DNA from: Alphaproteobacteria bacterium
Lineage (GTDB): Bacteria > Pseudomonadota > Alphaproteobacteria > Rhodospirillales > Rhodospirillaceae
Direction of reading: 5' to 3'
DNA length: 15,784 bases
Assembly: GCA_015228695.1 (NCBI GenBank)
Contig: JADGDA010000033.1
Location: forward strand, 1-15,784
Part shown: positions 1 through 8,194 of the stretch, piece after piece
How positions within the stretch are numbered: the stretch's first letter is position 1
Layout of the letters: each line of letters opens with the position of its first letter
Notes under the pieces: model-generated
What the model was told of the DNA's origin: nothing
Seen by the model: only the letters and a program-made list of their open reading frames with translations
The model's database searches: none
Position numbers and translations under genes: made by a program

Positions 1-1185
1 GGTCTGGCGTATCCAGTCGTCCGTGAGCCGGGCCGCGTCCTCACGAAAGCCGGAATCATCGTGGAGGCGGTGATAAAGGCCGGCCGCCTCCGATGGGGTG
101 GCCACCCGAAGGGGAGGTCTGGCCACGTCGAGCGCCTGCTCGTTTCCTCCAAGCGGCCCAAGGATGGCGGCCACCCAATGTCCGGCCAGGGCCGCATCGA
201 TCATGGCGGTCGAACAGTACCCGAGAACCAGGGCTGGGGGATTGTGCCCCGGACGCAGGACCGCATGGGGCGGCCGACGCAAATGGGGCGTCAGCCCGCC
301 GCCATAGACGTGCCGTCCGACCTCTCCCGGATGCAGAAGAATGGTCGTCTCGGGCCACTCGCGGCAGAGGCCTTCCGCGAAAGAATGCAGGAGTTCCGGC
401 AATGCGTCGCCAAAAATGGCGGCATGGCCCTGCGAAACCAGCGACAGGCCCAGGGGCGGCTCCGTCGGCGGACCGCCATACCGGGCGCCACGCCCAAGGG
501 AATCAACCACCAGCCGATGGCCGGGCACCCTCTTGCCGAGATAGGCATGAACCGAGGACTCGCCCCAAACCACTTGGTAATCGGCACGCACGGGGAAAAA
601 CTCGTCGGTCGGGACGCCGTGCTGTAGGCAGACGCTGGGCCAACCCGATTCCAGGCACGACACGCTCATCATGTCGAAGTCGTTGTGCACGATCAAGATG
701 CCCGATCGACCGCCAAGGGCCCGTTCCACCGCCCTATTCCACAAGGCCCGGCGGCTGCGGGCCGCCGCGAACGGGGACAGTCCGCGGCGAAGGGCCTCGC
801 CCATGGCGGTGGCCGGATTCAGACCGCCAAGGAACATGACGGGGATGTCCGTGGGAAGGGAGGCCCTTTCAAGGCGGGGATGGGCCAGGATCAGGGGGAA
901 AAGGCCCGCCTCGCGGACCGACGCGACGGCATGGGCAAGGGCTCCCCAGCCGCTGGAGCCATGCAAGGTGGTCACCAGCACCCCCAGGCGGTGCCGCCGC
1001 GAAGCCGGGCTGTCGACGGGCCTGACCAGCCACGCCGCGTCCCTGAACAGTCCGCCCGCCGCACGCCAATACCGCCCCAGAGGACCGGGGCGGGCCTGTT
1101 GGAAGAACAACTCATGGCGCAGCCATACCGCCTCGGGGCCATGGCGGCGGTCCATGTCCGCGACGAATCGAGAATAGGGAATCAC
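1..1185 (-). CDS. Glycosyltransferase-like surface polysaccharide protein, partial (C-terminus outside window)
   Basis: The frame is open from a GTG at 1185 to the window edge (395 codons), so the C-terminus is missing. The GTG overlaps the TGA of the upstream asnB-like gene (GTGA), which implies translational coupling. The product is soluble, with no signal peptide or membrane segment. Two Rossmann-like halves are suggested: HRLGVLVTTLHGSSGWGAL near residues 65-83, then a CLQHGVPTDEFF stretch around 186-197 (QHG at 188-190), and GYCSTAMIDAALAG around 322-335. QHG and a Gly-x-x-Ser-Thr-x-x-x-(Asp/Glu)-Ala element near the C-terminal lobe are seen in GT-B-fold capsule and surface-polysaccharide transferases. 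I infer a cytoplasmic transferase that acts on a surface glycan. No donor or acceptor can be named, and a non-catalytic capsule protein of the same fold is possible. Confidence 0.7.
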   Translation of the reverse strand, partial: MIPYSRFVADMDRRHGPEAVWLRHELFFQQARPGPLGRYWRAAGGLFRDAAWLVRPVDSPASRRHRLGVLVTTLHGSSGWGALAHAVASVREAGLFPLILAHPRLERASLPTDIPVMFLGGLNPATAMGEALRRGLSPFAAARSRRALWNRAVERALGGRSGILIVHNDFDMMSVSCLESGWPSVCLQHGVPTDEFFPVRADYQVVWGESSVHAYLGKRVPGHRLVVDSLGRGARYGGPPTEPPLGLSLVSQGHAAIFGDALPELLHSFAEGLCREWPETTILLHPGEVGRHVYGGGLTPHLRRPPHAVLRPGHNPPALVLGYCSTAMIDAALAGHWVAAILGPLGGNEQALDVARPPLRVATPSEAAGLYHRLHDDSGFREDAARLTDDWIRQT

Positions 1186-3029
1186 GTCCAGTGGCTCTCC
1201 ATGCGATCGGCCCACATCAGCAGGCACAGAGGCCACCACAAGCGCATGTCCTTGGGGTGACGCCGAATGGCGTCTTCCAGTTTGGCCGCATCGACGAAAG
1301 GGCGGGTGCTTTCCGGCGGATGGCGGAACAGGTGGGAAAACGACAGGGCTCCGATCTGGCACTGTTCGGCGTGACCCAGTCCCCGGCACTTGGCTCCGCG
1401 TATCACCCGTGGAGGCAGTCGCGACGCCATCGCCCGACGCAGGGGCAGTTTCCCCCCCTCTCGCCCAACTTTGGCGGCCATGGGAAGCCGCATGGCCAAG
1501 TCCGCGATCCTGTGATCGAGAAAGGGCGATCGGGATTCCACGCCGCTGTGCATGGAGTTCCTGTCGGCGAAGCGGAGGATCTGGGGCAGGATCGTTCTGG
1601 TCACGTCGAGCGCCCCGATCTCTCCCAGCCGGGTGCGCTGAATATCGATCAGATCATCAAGCCGGTCCCGTCCGTCATCCCAGAAATCGCCCCGCATCAC
1701 GCCAACATGGAGCCGGCGGCGAAAAACCGCCCTCAATACGGGGGACGGCATTTCCCAGGCCATCCTGGCGATCACGTCGCCCATGGATGCGTCCGGCAGG
1801 CGGGCCAATCCGACCGCCCGTCCGAAGTGCCGTGCCGACAGCGCGTCGCGGATGGCGACCGGCACATACCGTCTGGTATAGCCGCCGAACATCTCATCCC
1901 CGCCGTCGCCGGTCAGGACGACCTTGGCGCCGGCCGCGCGCATGGCCGCGTAAAGACGCATGCCGGCGATGGGGCTGGGCGTGTTGACCGGCAGTTCCTG
2001 AGCGTCGATGAAGGTTTCAAGATCCGGGCGGGAAGGGGTGGGATCGACCCTGAGGAATGTCAGGGGCGTATCCTCGGCCACGAATCGGTGAGTCTCGGCC
2101 GCATCGGCGGTTTCGTCCAGTTCTCCGGCCGATCCGGCGTGATAGCCATAGGTGAAGAAGCCCACGAAGGGCGCGGTGATGGACCGATGCCGCCGTCCGA
2201 TCGCCCAGGCAACGGTGCCGGAGTCCATCCCTCCGGACAGTTGGGCGGCCACGGGAACATCGGAGCGGAGCCTGAGCGCGGTCGCATCGAGCAACAGATC
2301 GGGCAGGACGCCCGCCACATCGTCCCCGGTCAGCGACTCATCCACGGATGGCCACGCATGAAATGCTCCCCGCGCGACGGCTCCTCCGCGCGCCAACCGC
2401 CACAACGCCCCCGGCGGCACTTCGACGACGCCGTCCAACATGGTTTGTCCGCGATGGTCGGACAGGCCAAGGGTCAGGAAGTCGAATGCGGCCCGCTCGT
2501 TGATCCTGGCCCGGTGCCCTGCGGCGCGGAGCACCGCCCTCGCTTCGCTGGCGAACGTCATGCCGTCCGGGTTGTCGAGCAGGTAAAGCGGCTTCACCCC
2601 CAGTCGGTCGCGGCTGATGACGAGGCTGTCGCTGGCCACGTCATGCAGGGCCAGGGCCCAGGTGCCGTTCAGCCGTTCGAACGCCCCGGCTCCCCAGTGC
2701 CGCCATGCGGCAAGAACGACCTCGGTATCGGTGCGGGTAAGGAAGACATGACCGGCGTCCTCCAACTCCGCCCTCAATTCCCTGAAGTTATATATGGAGC
2801 CATTGAAGACGATGGCGTCGCCGGTCGCCGGATGGATCATCGGCTGAGCCCCGTCGGGGCCGGTGTCGAATATGGCCAATCGGAGATGGCCGAGGGCCAA
2901 ACGTCCATCCCAGCGCGATATCCACCCGGTACCGTCGGGGCCGCGATGGGCCATCCGCGCCAAGGCCGCCTGGACGCGCAGCGGCTCCACCGGCCGGCTT
3001 CGGCTTATCAGAGCCAGGATTCCGCACAT
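1182..3029 (-). CDS. asnB: Asparagine synthase (glutamine-hydrolysing)-family amidotransferase
   Basis: This is a 615-residue protein, a normal length for class-II AsnB. It starts MCGILAL, so Cys2 becomes the N-terminal nucleophile of the Ntn glutaminase domain. Glutamine-site residues are visible: R50 in LGHLRLAIFD, N76-G77 in FNGSIYN and D101 in RTDTEVV. The C-terminal ATP-pyrophosphatase domain has SGGMDS at 265-270, then TGDGGDEMFGGY and ESRSPFLDHRIADLAMRLP. The family transfers glutamine-derived ammonia to an adenylated carboxylate. In polysaccharide loci such paralogs often amidate uronic acids rather than make asparagine, and the overlapping glycosyltransferase-like gene favours that reading here. 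An AAGGA ribosome site lies about 9 bases before the ATG. The gene is divergent from wecB. Family assignment is firm; the substrate is inferred. Confidence 0.93.
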   Translation of the reverse strand: MCGILALISRSRPVEPLRVQAALARMAHRGPDGTGWISRWDGRLALGHLRLAIFDTGPDGAQPMIHPATGDAIVFNGSIYNFRELRAELEDAGHVFLTRTDTEVVLAAWRHWGAGAFERLNGTWALALHDVASDSLVISRDRLGVKPLYLLDNPDGMTFASEARAVLRAAGHRARINERAAFDFLTLGLSDHRGQTMLDGVVEVPPGALWRLARGGAVARGAFHAWPSVDESLTGDDVAGVLPDLLLDATALRLRSDVPVAAQLSGGMDSGTVAWAIGRRHRSITAPFVGFFTYGYHAGSAGELDETADAAETHRFVAEDTPLTFLRVDPTPSRPDLETFIDAQELPVNTPSPIAGMRLYAAMRAAGAKVVLTGDGGDEMFGGYTRRYVPVAIRDALSARHFGRAVGLARLPDASMGDVIARMAWEMPSPVLRAVFRRRLHVGVMRGDFWDDGRDRLDDLIDIQRTRLGEIGALDVTRTILPQILRFADRNSMHSGVESRSPFLDHRIADLAMRLPMAAKVGREGGKLPLRRAMASRLPPRVIRGAKCRGLGHAEQCQIGALSFSHLFRHPPESTRPFVDAAKLEDAIRRHPKDMRLWWPLCLLMWADRMESHWT

Positions 3030-3153
3030 GTCCCAGGGTCCTTTTGCTGCAAGAACGGTCCTCCCATGACGGCCGGCGCAGAATTACACGTTCGGCTTTA
3101 CCGGCAAAGCCATTCATAGCAGAGTGGGCGACCCTTCCTTCGGCGGAGAAAGC
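3030..3153. promoter_or_regulatory. Divergent intergenic region between asnB-like gene and wecB
   Basis: These 124 bases separate two genes transcribed away from each other, so both promoters should lie here. A perfect 6-bp inverted repeat (GGCTTT, 6-base loop, AAAGCC) spans 3094-3111 and could be an operator or chance. No strong -35/-10 pair was recognised for either direction. Ribosome sites are visible at both edges: AAGGA for the minus-strand gene and GGAG at 3145-3148 for wecB. Confidence 0.4.
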
Positions 3154-4278
3154 GTGCGCATTCTCGTGGTGATTGGAACCCGGCCGGAAGCGATCAAGCT
3201 TGCGCCCCTGGTTCAGGAACTGGCCGGTATCCCTGGTGTTGCCGTCAAGATATGTCTGACCGGGCAGCACAGGGAACTGTTGGAGCAGGGGCTTGCCGAT
3301 TTCGGCATCGAGGCCCACCACAACCTGGACATCATGTCCGACAACCAGTCGATCAATCAGGTCAGCGCGCGCCTGCTGGCCGGAATGGGGGAGGTCTTCG
3401 CCGCCGAGCGGCCGGACTGGGTCGTGGTTCAGGGGGATACGACCACCGCCATGGCGACCGCGTTGGCCGGGTTTCAGCATCGTTTGCCGGTCGCCCATGT
3501 GGAAGCGGGCCTGAGGACCGGGGATCTGTCCCGCCCCTGGCCCGAGGAGATGAACCGGCGCCTCATCGGCCAGTTGGCTTCCATCCATTTCGCCCCGACG
3601 GAGGGGGCCCGCGCCAACCTTATCGCCGAGGGCGTTCCCGGTCATGCCGTCCATGTCTGCGGCAACACGGTGATTGACGCCCTGGTCATGGCTTGCCGTC
3701 GGCTTGATGCCGCGCCGAAAGCGGATTATTCCGCATCGGGCCTCCTGGCCCGCCTGGATGAACGCCGTCCCATGCTGCTCGTCACCCTTCACCGGCGGGA
3801 GAATCTGAACCCCGAGAGCCTGAAGAACGTCGAGGCCGCCTTGATCCGGATCGTGGATGAACTCGGTTGCCCGGTGGTCCTGCCCTATCATCTCAATCCC
3901 GCCATGGGCGATACGATCGCACGGCTGCGGGACCATCATCCCGATCTCGTCCTCGTTTCTCCGATGAGCTATCTCCCCTTCGTCGCGCTGATGCGCCGGG
4001 CCACGGCGATTTTGACCGATTCCGGCGGTATCCAGGAGGAAGCGGCTTATCTTGGCAAGCCTGTCCTCATCATGAGGGAGCGGACGGAACGGCCGGAGGT
4101 TCTGTCCGACGGATTCGGCTCCCTGGTGGGAACCGATCCCGACGCGATCGTCGAGGCCGCAAGGCATGCCCTGGCCTTGCGGGGAGGAGACGGGAGAGGG
4201 TCGGCCAGCTTCGGGGACGGCACCGCCGCGCGGCGAATCGCGTTCCACCTCCTGAACGGGATTCGCGGGCGCCCATGA
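3154..4278 (+). CDS. wecB: UDP-N-acetylglucosamine 2-epimerase (non-hydrolysing)
   Basis: The enzyme interconverts UDP-GlcNAc and UDP-ManNAc in the cytoplasm, supplying ManNAc-type precursors for surface glycans. From the GTG at 3154 the protein is 374 residues and starts MRILVVIGTRPEAIKLAPL, the canonical N-terminus. All four residues known as catalytic in E. coli WecB occur at the same numbers: D95 in QGDTTT, E117 in HVEAGLR, E131 in PEEMNR and H213 in TLHRREN. The C-terminal UDP-binding signature DSGGIQEEAAYLGKPVL follows. An upstream GTG at 3124 is in frame, but GGAG at 3145-3148, 5 bases before 3154, and the family N-terminus decide the start. The stop overlaps the next gene's ATG (ATGA). 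No wecC-type dehydrogenase is in the window, so the fate of UDP-ManNAc is not shown. Confidence 0.95.
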   Translation: MRILVVIGTRPEAIKLAPLVQELAGIPGVAVKICLTGQHRELLEQGLADFGIEAHHNLDIMSDNQSINQVSARLLAGMGEVFAAERPDWVVVQGDTTTAMATALAGFQHRLPVAHVEAGLRTGDLSRPWPEEMNRRLIGQLASIHFAPTEGARANLIAEGVPGHAVHVCGNTVIDALVMACRRLDAAPKADYSASGLLARLDERRPMLLVTLHRRENLNPESLKNVEAALIRIVDELGCPVVLPYHLNPAMGDTIARLRDHHPDLVLVSPMSYLPFVALMRRATAILTDSGGIQEEAAYLGKPVLIMRERTERPEVLSDGFGSLVGTDPDAIVEAARHALALRGGDGRGSASFGDGTAARRIAFHLLNGIRGRP

Positions 4279-5630
4279 TGAACCAAGCCACAGCCAATGA
4301 CCGCGTGTTCATGCTCCTGAGCGTGGTGGTCGTCCTGGCCCCCATGCCCTTGGGATCGAACCGTCCGTGGTCCTGGAGTCTCCTCTGCCTTCTGGTCGCC
4401 GTCATTGGTTTGGCCTGGACCATGCTGGTCTGGACCGGGCGGTCCAGGCCCGGACTTGGCCCGACCCGCCTTTGGCCCGTACTGCTTCCCTTCGGGGCGG
4501 CTCTGGCCTGGGGAGCGGTCCAGACGGTGCCGTTGGCTTCTCCGGCCTGGGGACATCCGATCTGGAAGGACGCGGCGGATGCCTTGGGCCATCCTCTCGA
4601 TGCCACCATCTCGGCCAACCCGTTCGTGTCCCGCACCGCCCTCATGCGCTTGCTCGGCTACGGCTTGATCTTCTTCCTGGCGGCCCAGCTCGGACGCAAA
4701 AGACAACGGGCCGAGAGCGGACTGCGGATCGTCGCCCTGGCCTGCTTGGCCTATTGCTCCCACGCGCTCGCCATGCACTATCTCGGGGTGGAGCGGCTGC
4801 TCTGGCTTCCCAAGTGGGCCTATATCGGGGATGCCACCGGCACCTTTGTCGGACGGGGAGCCTTCGGCGGTTTTGCCGGTCTCGGCGTTCTTGCCTGCTT
4901 GGCCAGCCTGATCATCTCGATGCCGACCCGGCCGACCCGGACCAGCGACAGGCTTGAACGCCTGTTCTCCCGTCTTATTCCCTGGATGACGGCGGTATCC
5001 GTGGCCTTTCTTGCGGTGCTTGCCAGCCACTCGCGCGGGGCCTTGTTCGCGACGGTGGCGGCGGTGCTGGTGTTGCTTCTCTGCGTCACGGTGGCGGGGT
5101 TGATCCGGTGGCGGAGCGCGGCGCTGTTTGTCTTTGGCCTTGTCCTTTTCGGAGGGATCGCCATCGCGGTAACCGGGGAAGCCACCCTGGCCAGGATGGC
5201 GGGAGAGGGCGATTTCATCGGGGACCGTCCAAATCTCTACCGTCTGACGCTTGTGGCCATTGGCGACGCACCGTGGATGGGCCATGGTCTGGGGGCCTTC
5301 GAGCACGCCTTCAAGCCTTACCGGGACCCAACCCTGCCGCGCGACGTGATCTATGACTACGCACACAACGTCTGGCTGGAGGTGGTCATGGATCTGGGAT
5401 GGCCTGCGGGGATGTGCCTGCTCGCCGCTCCGGCCATTGCCGTCGGGCAGTGTGCCGCCGGCCTTGTCCGCCGGCGGCAGGATCATATTTATTGTGCCCT
5501 GGCGATGGCGGCGGCCGCCTTGTTCGGATTACAGGGCGTTGTCGACTTCACGATCCAGATGCCGGCCCTGGCGGCCATCTTCTCGTATCTCCTCGGGATC
5601 GGTTACAGCCAGTCATGGCCGTCCCGCTGA
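4275..5630 (+). CDS. O-antigen ligase / Wzy-type polymerase family membrane protein
   Basis: This is a 451-residue, very hydrophobic protein with roughly ten or more membrane segments. Family signatures in order are GTFVGRGAFGGF around 189-200, SHSRGALFA around 251-259, GHGLGAFE around 336-343 and YAHNVWLEVVMDLGW around 362-376, the usual Wzy_C layout with a large periplasmic loop. These proteins either polymerise lipid-linked repeat units (Wzy) or ligate glycans to an acceptor (WaaL, or protein O-oligosaccharyltransferases). The sequence alone does not separate these. A flippase and an initiating transferase next door suggest Wzy; FlaF in the locus keeps protein glycosylation open. The ATG at 4275 overlaps the wecB stop, with a second ATG at 4278, so translation is probably coupled. 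The 3' end overlaps the convergent gene by 18 bases. Confidence 0.88.
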   Translation: MMNQATANDRVFMLLSVVVVLAPMPLGSNRPWSWSLLCLLVAVIGLAWTMLVWTGRSRPGLGPTRLWPVLLPFGAALAWGAVQTVPLASPAWGHPIWKDAADALGHPLDATISANPFVSRTALMRLLGYGLIFFLAAQLGRKRQRAESGLRIVALACLAYCSHALAMHYLGVERLLWLPKWAYIGDATGTFVGRGAFGGFAGLGVLACLASLIISMPTRPTRTSDRLERLFSRLIPWMTAVSVAFLAVLASHSRGALFATVAAVLVLLLCVTVAGLIRWRSAALFVFGLVLFGGIAIAVTGEATLARMAGEGDFIGDRPNLYRLTLVAIGDAPWMGHGLGAFEHAFKPYRDPTLPRDVIYDYAHNVWLEVVMDLGWPAGMCLLAAPAIAVGQCAAGLVRRRQDHIYCALAMAAAALFGLQGVVDFTIQMPALAAIFSYLLGIGYSQSWPSR

Positions 5631-6914
5631 GAGTCTGTCCTGAGAGCGACGGATCAGGGTCGGGATGGTCAGGGCCAGAATTTCGAGGTCCAGCCAGAGC
5701 GACCATGACCGGATGTAATCCAGGTCGAGCGAGACCCTCGCCTCGATCTCCTCCTGCTTTTCGACGAGGCCGTGATAGCCCCTGATCTGGGCAAGTCCGG
5801 TGATGCCGGGGCGCACCTGGAGCCTGCGGGTGTACCCTCTCACCGTTTCAGACCATTTCACGTCATGGGGGAAGGCGTGCGGGCGGGGGCCGACCAGTGA
5901 CATGTCGCCCCGCATGACGTTGAAAATCTGCGGCAGTTCGTCCAGGCCATAGCGCCGCAGCACCGCCCCGATGCGGGTGACGCGCCGGTCGTTGGCCTTG
6001 ACCTGGGGGGCTTCGGCCTCGGCTCCGGCCGATGGGGTCATGGTTCTGAATTTATAGATGGTAAACGCCTTTCCCCCCATGCCGAGCCGGCGCTGGCGAA
6101 ACAGGACGGGCCCCGGCCCTTCCCGCCGGATCAGCAGGGCGATGACGGCCAGCACGGGAAGCAGAAGAACCAGAAGGACGCCGCCAAGGATCAGATCCTC
6201 AAGCCGCTTGACCGCATTGTCCGACCAACTCATGGACGGAAGCAAGGGCACCGTTGGGCGGCCGGCGACACAGCCGTCGCCGCCGGTATGAAGGACCGGG
6301 CCGAGATCGACGCAATAGCGCAGGCCAATCGATCGGCCGTGCAGGGCCAGGATGAGGGCCGAGCGCTCGGCCTCGGTGGGAATGGCCCCCACCAGAACGA
6401 TCTCGTCGGCGTGAGACGGGATGTCGTCGCGGGACGCAAGCCAGTCGAGCAGTTCCGCCATGGTCATGGTCGAAAAGACGGCCTGCCCGTCGTCCTTGAG
6501 TTGCTGCCCGAACGCCCCGGTGGTGGCGGCATCCCCAACCAGGATCAGCCGCTTGTGACGTGGTCCGGCGGGAATCAGGGTCTCCAGGAGCGACAGGCAC
6601 AGCCAGGCCGACCCCAGCCAGTAGACCGACCACAGGCGGGAATATGTGTCCGATATCTTGAGGAAATATCCCATCACCACCAAGACGACGGCGACCAGGG
6701 CAAGGCTTGCCGTCGGCCGCCAGAGCCGGCGCGCCGCGCTCCGCACCAGAGGACGGGGCAGCAGCCCGTCGATCGCGGCATGGACCGTCACGGCCGCCAG
6801 AATGCCGCCCCAGTAGGGGGGAGGGACGTCAAGGGACAGGTGGCGCAGGCCGTAGGCGGCGACGCCGCAGACCGCCAGCGCCGCCGAACCCGCAATCGTG
6901 CGGGGAATGTTCAC
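5613..6914 (-). CDS. Polyprenyl-phosphate sugar-1-phosphate transferase (initiating glycosyltransferase)
   Basis: This enzyme type starts glycan assembly by moving a sugar-1-phosphate from a nucleotide sugar to undecaprenyl phosphate at the inner membrane. The 433-residue protein has the two-part WbaP/WcaJ-like plan: about four N-terminal membrane segments (roughly 10-112), a Rossmann-like cytoplasmic part (KRLILVGDAATTGAF from about 121), one further hydrophobic segment (about 241-263), then the catalytic domain. The catalytic domain shows LFRQRRLGMGGK, YKFRTM at 287-292, LDELPQIFNVMRGDMSLVGP and RPGITGLAQI. The GTG at 6914 overlaps the flippase stop (GTGA) and gives a sensible membrane N-terminus. 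The frame also extends upstream to 7145, but that stretch is Gly/Arg-rich antisense-like sequence within the flippase gene and is not credible. The sugar transferred cannot be told from sequence. Confidence 0.93.
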   Translation of the reverse strand: MNIPRTIAGSAALAVCGVAAYGLRHLSLDVPPPYWGGILAAVTVHAAIDGLLPRPLVRSAARRLWRPTASLALVAVVLVVMGYFLKISDTYSRLWSVYWLGSAWLCLSLLETLIPAGPRHKRLILVGDAATTGAFGQQLKDDGQAVFSTMTMAELLDWLASRDDIPSHADEIVLVGAIPTEAERSALILALHGRSIGLRYCVDLGPVLHTGGDGCVAGRPTVPLLPSMSWSDNAVKRLEDLILGGVLLVLLLPVLAVIALLIRREGPGPVLFRQRRLGMGGKAFTIYKFRTMTPSAGAEAEAPQVKANDRRVTRIGAVLRRYGLDELPQIFNVMRGDMSLVGPRPHAFPHDVKWSETVRGYTRRLQVRPGITGLAQIRGYHGLVEKQEEIEARVSLDLDYIRSWSLWLDLEILALTIPTLIRRSQDRLSAGRP

Positions 6915-8146
6915 GGCCGCACCATGCAGGCCGCCCTCGCGCGGTCGATGGCGATCCAACCTACCGCCGCCGCCACCAAGAGACGTAACAGGAGAAGAGC
7001 CTCCAGGGGAACGGCATCGGCCGCCGCCACCTGAAGCAGGATCGAAAGGGGAAGGACTCGGACCATGAACGCCGCCACCGGCCGCTCCGCGCCTTTGGAA
7101 TAGGCCAGGGCGAAGGCAAATCCCCCCAAAAGAACCGCCGCCCATTCCCCCACCAGAATCGCCACGGACAATTGCGTTCCCGGAAGCAGCGCCCAGGCCA
7201 GCGTCGCCAATCCAGCGGCGAACACCAAGCCGAAGGCCGACACGAGAACGATCGCCCGCCGGAGCAGTTCTCCGCCGTCCGGGCCTCGTATCTCCGCTTG
7301 GGGGGTGGACAGGGTCGGAACCAGCACCCGGTCAACCTGACTGCCGACCCCCGCCATGGCCTGGAGCACCTGGACCAGGATCAGGGCCGGCGCCAGGATG
7401 TCCGGGTGGGCGGCGCCGAGCACGAAGGGCAGCACCCGGTCGTTCAGGGTTCCCACCAGGGAAAGAGTCCACAGCCGCAGGGCCGTGGCCTCAGGGGGGC
7501 GGAAGGCGAAGATGGGCCGCATGACGTCCCAGGAGAGGCCGCAAACGCGCCCGGAAAGGACCTGGAGCAAGACCCCCGAAGAGAACGCCACCCCCGCCCA
7601 AAGGGCCATCCGTTCGGGTTGCACCCAGGCGGCGGAGACGATAAGGATCGCTTGAAGACCCGCCCGCGCCAGAATCCCGGCGCAGGCCGCCCCCCGCCGT
7701 CCCTGACCGAACAGCAGCGGAGCCGGGCTCATCGCCGATCCCAGGATGCCGGGCGCCGCCGTGGCCAGAACGATTGCCGCGGCCGAGGGCTCGGGCGCAC
7801 TCCAGTGCAGGGCCAGAAAAGCGGCGCAGGAGGAAGGGATCAGCACGATCAGCCGGAGACCCAAGGCGTGTCTCCACGGATCGATCCAGTTCTCGTTGCG
7901 CGCGGCCTCGCGCAGAAAATAGGACCCGTAGCCCAGTTCGCCGAGGAAACACACGGTGTTCACCGCAACGAGAGCCAGCCCGATGCTTCCAAAGGCCGGA
8001 GCCTCCAGCGCCCGGATCATGACCAACTGCGACGCCAGCGCAAGCCCCTGCGCCAGGGCCTGCGTGCCCGCCGGACCGAGAAAACGCAGAGCGATCATCC
8101 GGAGCGGGGCGGAGCGATCGCCGGTTTCCCCCGGAAGGCCCGTCAC
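6911..8146 (-). CDS. Polysaccharide flippase (Wzx/MOP superfamily)
   Basis: This is a 411-residue membrane protein with about twelve hydrophobic segments and few charged residues, matching Wzx/MOP transporters in length and layout. Such proteins flip undecaprenyl-diphosphate-linked oligosaccharides across the inner membrane. The N-terminal segment (FLGPAGTQALAQGLALASQLVMIR, split here at residues 22-45) and a following A..FGSIGLALVAVNTVCFLGELGYG-like segment resemble the first two flippase helices. The GTG at 8146 lacks a clear ribosome site; an in-frame ATG 16 codons later is an alternative start. The stop overlaps the sugar transferase start. The 48-base gap upstream holds a small perfect hairpin at 8165-8178 with no T-run. 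Sequence similarity in this family is weak, so the call rests on topology, length and neighbours. Confidence 0.8.
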   Translation of the reverse strand: MTGLPGETGDRSAPLRMIALRFLGPAGTQALAQGLALASQLVMIRALEAPAFGSIGLALVAVNTVCFLGELGYGSYFLREAARNENWIDPWRHALGLRLIVLIPSSCAAFLALHWSAPEPSAAAIVLATAAPGILGSAMSPAPLLFGQGRRGAACAGILARAGLQAILIVSAAWVQPERMALWAGVAFSSGVLLQVLSGRVCGLSWDVMRPIFAFRPPEATALRLWTLSLVGTLNDRVLPFVLGAAHPDILAPALILVQVLQAMAGVGSQVDRVLVPTLSTPQAEIRGPDGGELLRRAIVLVSAFGLVFAAGLATLAWALLPGTQLSVAILVGEWAAVLLGGFAFALAYSKGAERPVAAFMVRVLPLSILLQVAAADAVPLEALLLLRLLVAAAVGWIAIDRARAACMVRP

Positions 8147-8194
8147 GCTCTTGTGTTCACGGCGCGGACCATTGTCCGATGCATTTTCGGGCTC

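Noticed and set aside
61..1260. Several overlapping plus-strand open frames at the left edge
   Set aside because: The minus strand here is open to the window edge with a coherent GT-B-like protein and translational coupling to asnB; the plus frames look like its shadows.
1191..3119. 642-codon open frame antisense to the asnB-like gene
   Set aside because: The opposite strand encodes a protein with complete AsnB motifs. The antisense frame is low-complexity, Gly/Arg/His-rich and has no recognisable domain; such frames are common opposite GC-rich genes.
4047..5486. 479-codon minus-strand open frame opposite wecB and the Wzy-family gene
   Set aside because: Both plus-strand genes have full family motifs; the antisense product is Gly/Arg/His-rich with no recognised domain.
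8165..8178. Perfect 5-bp hairpin (CGGAC/GTCCG) between the secreted protein and flippase genes as a terminator
   Set aside because: The stem is too short and has no T-run on either strand. Chance or minor RNA structure is more likely.
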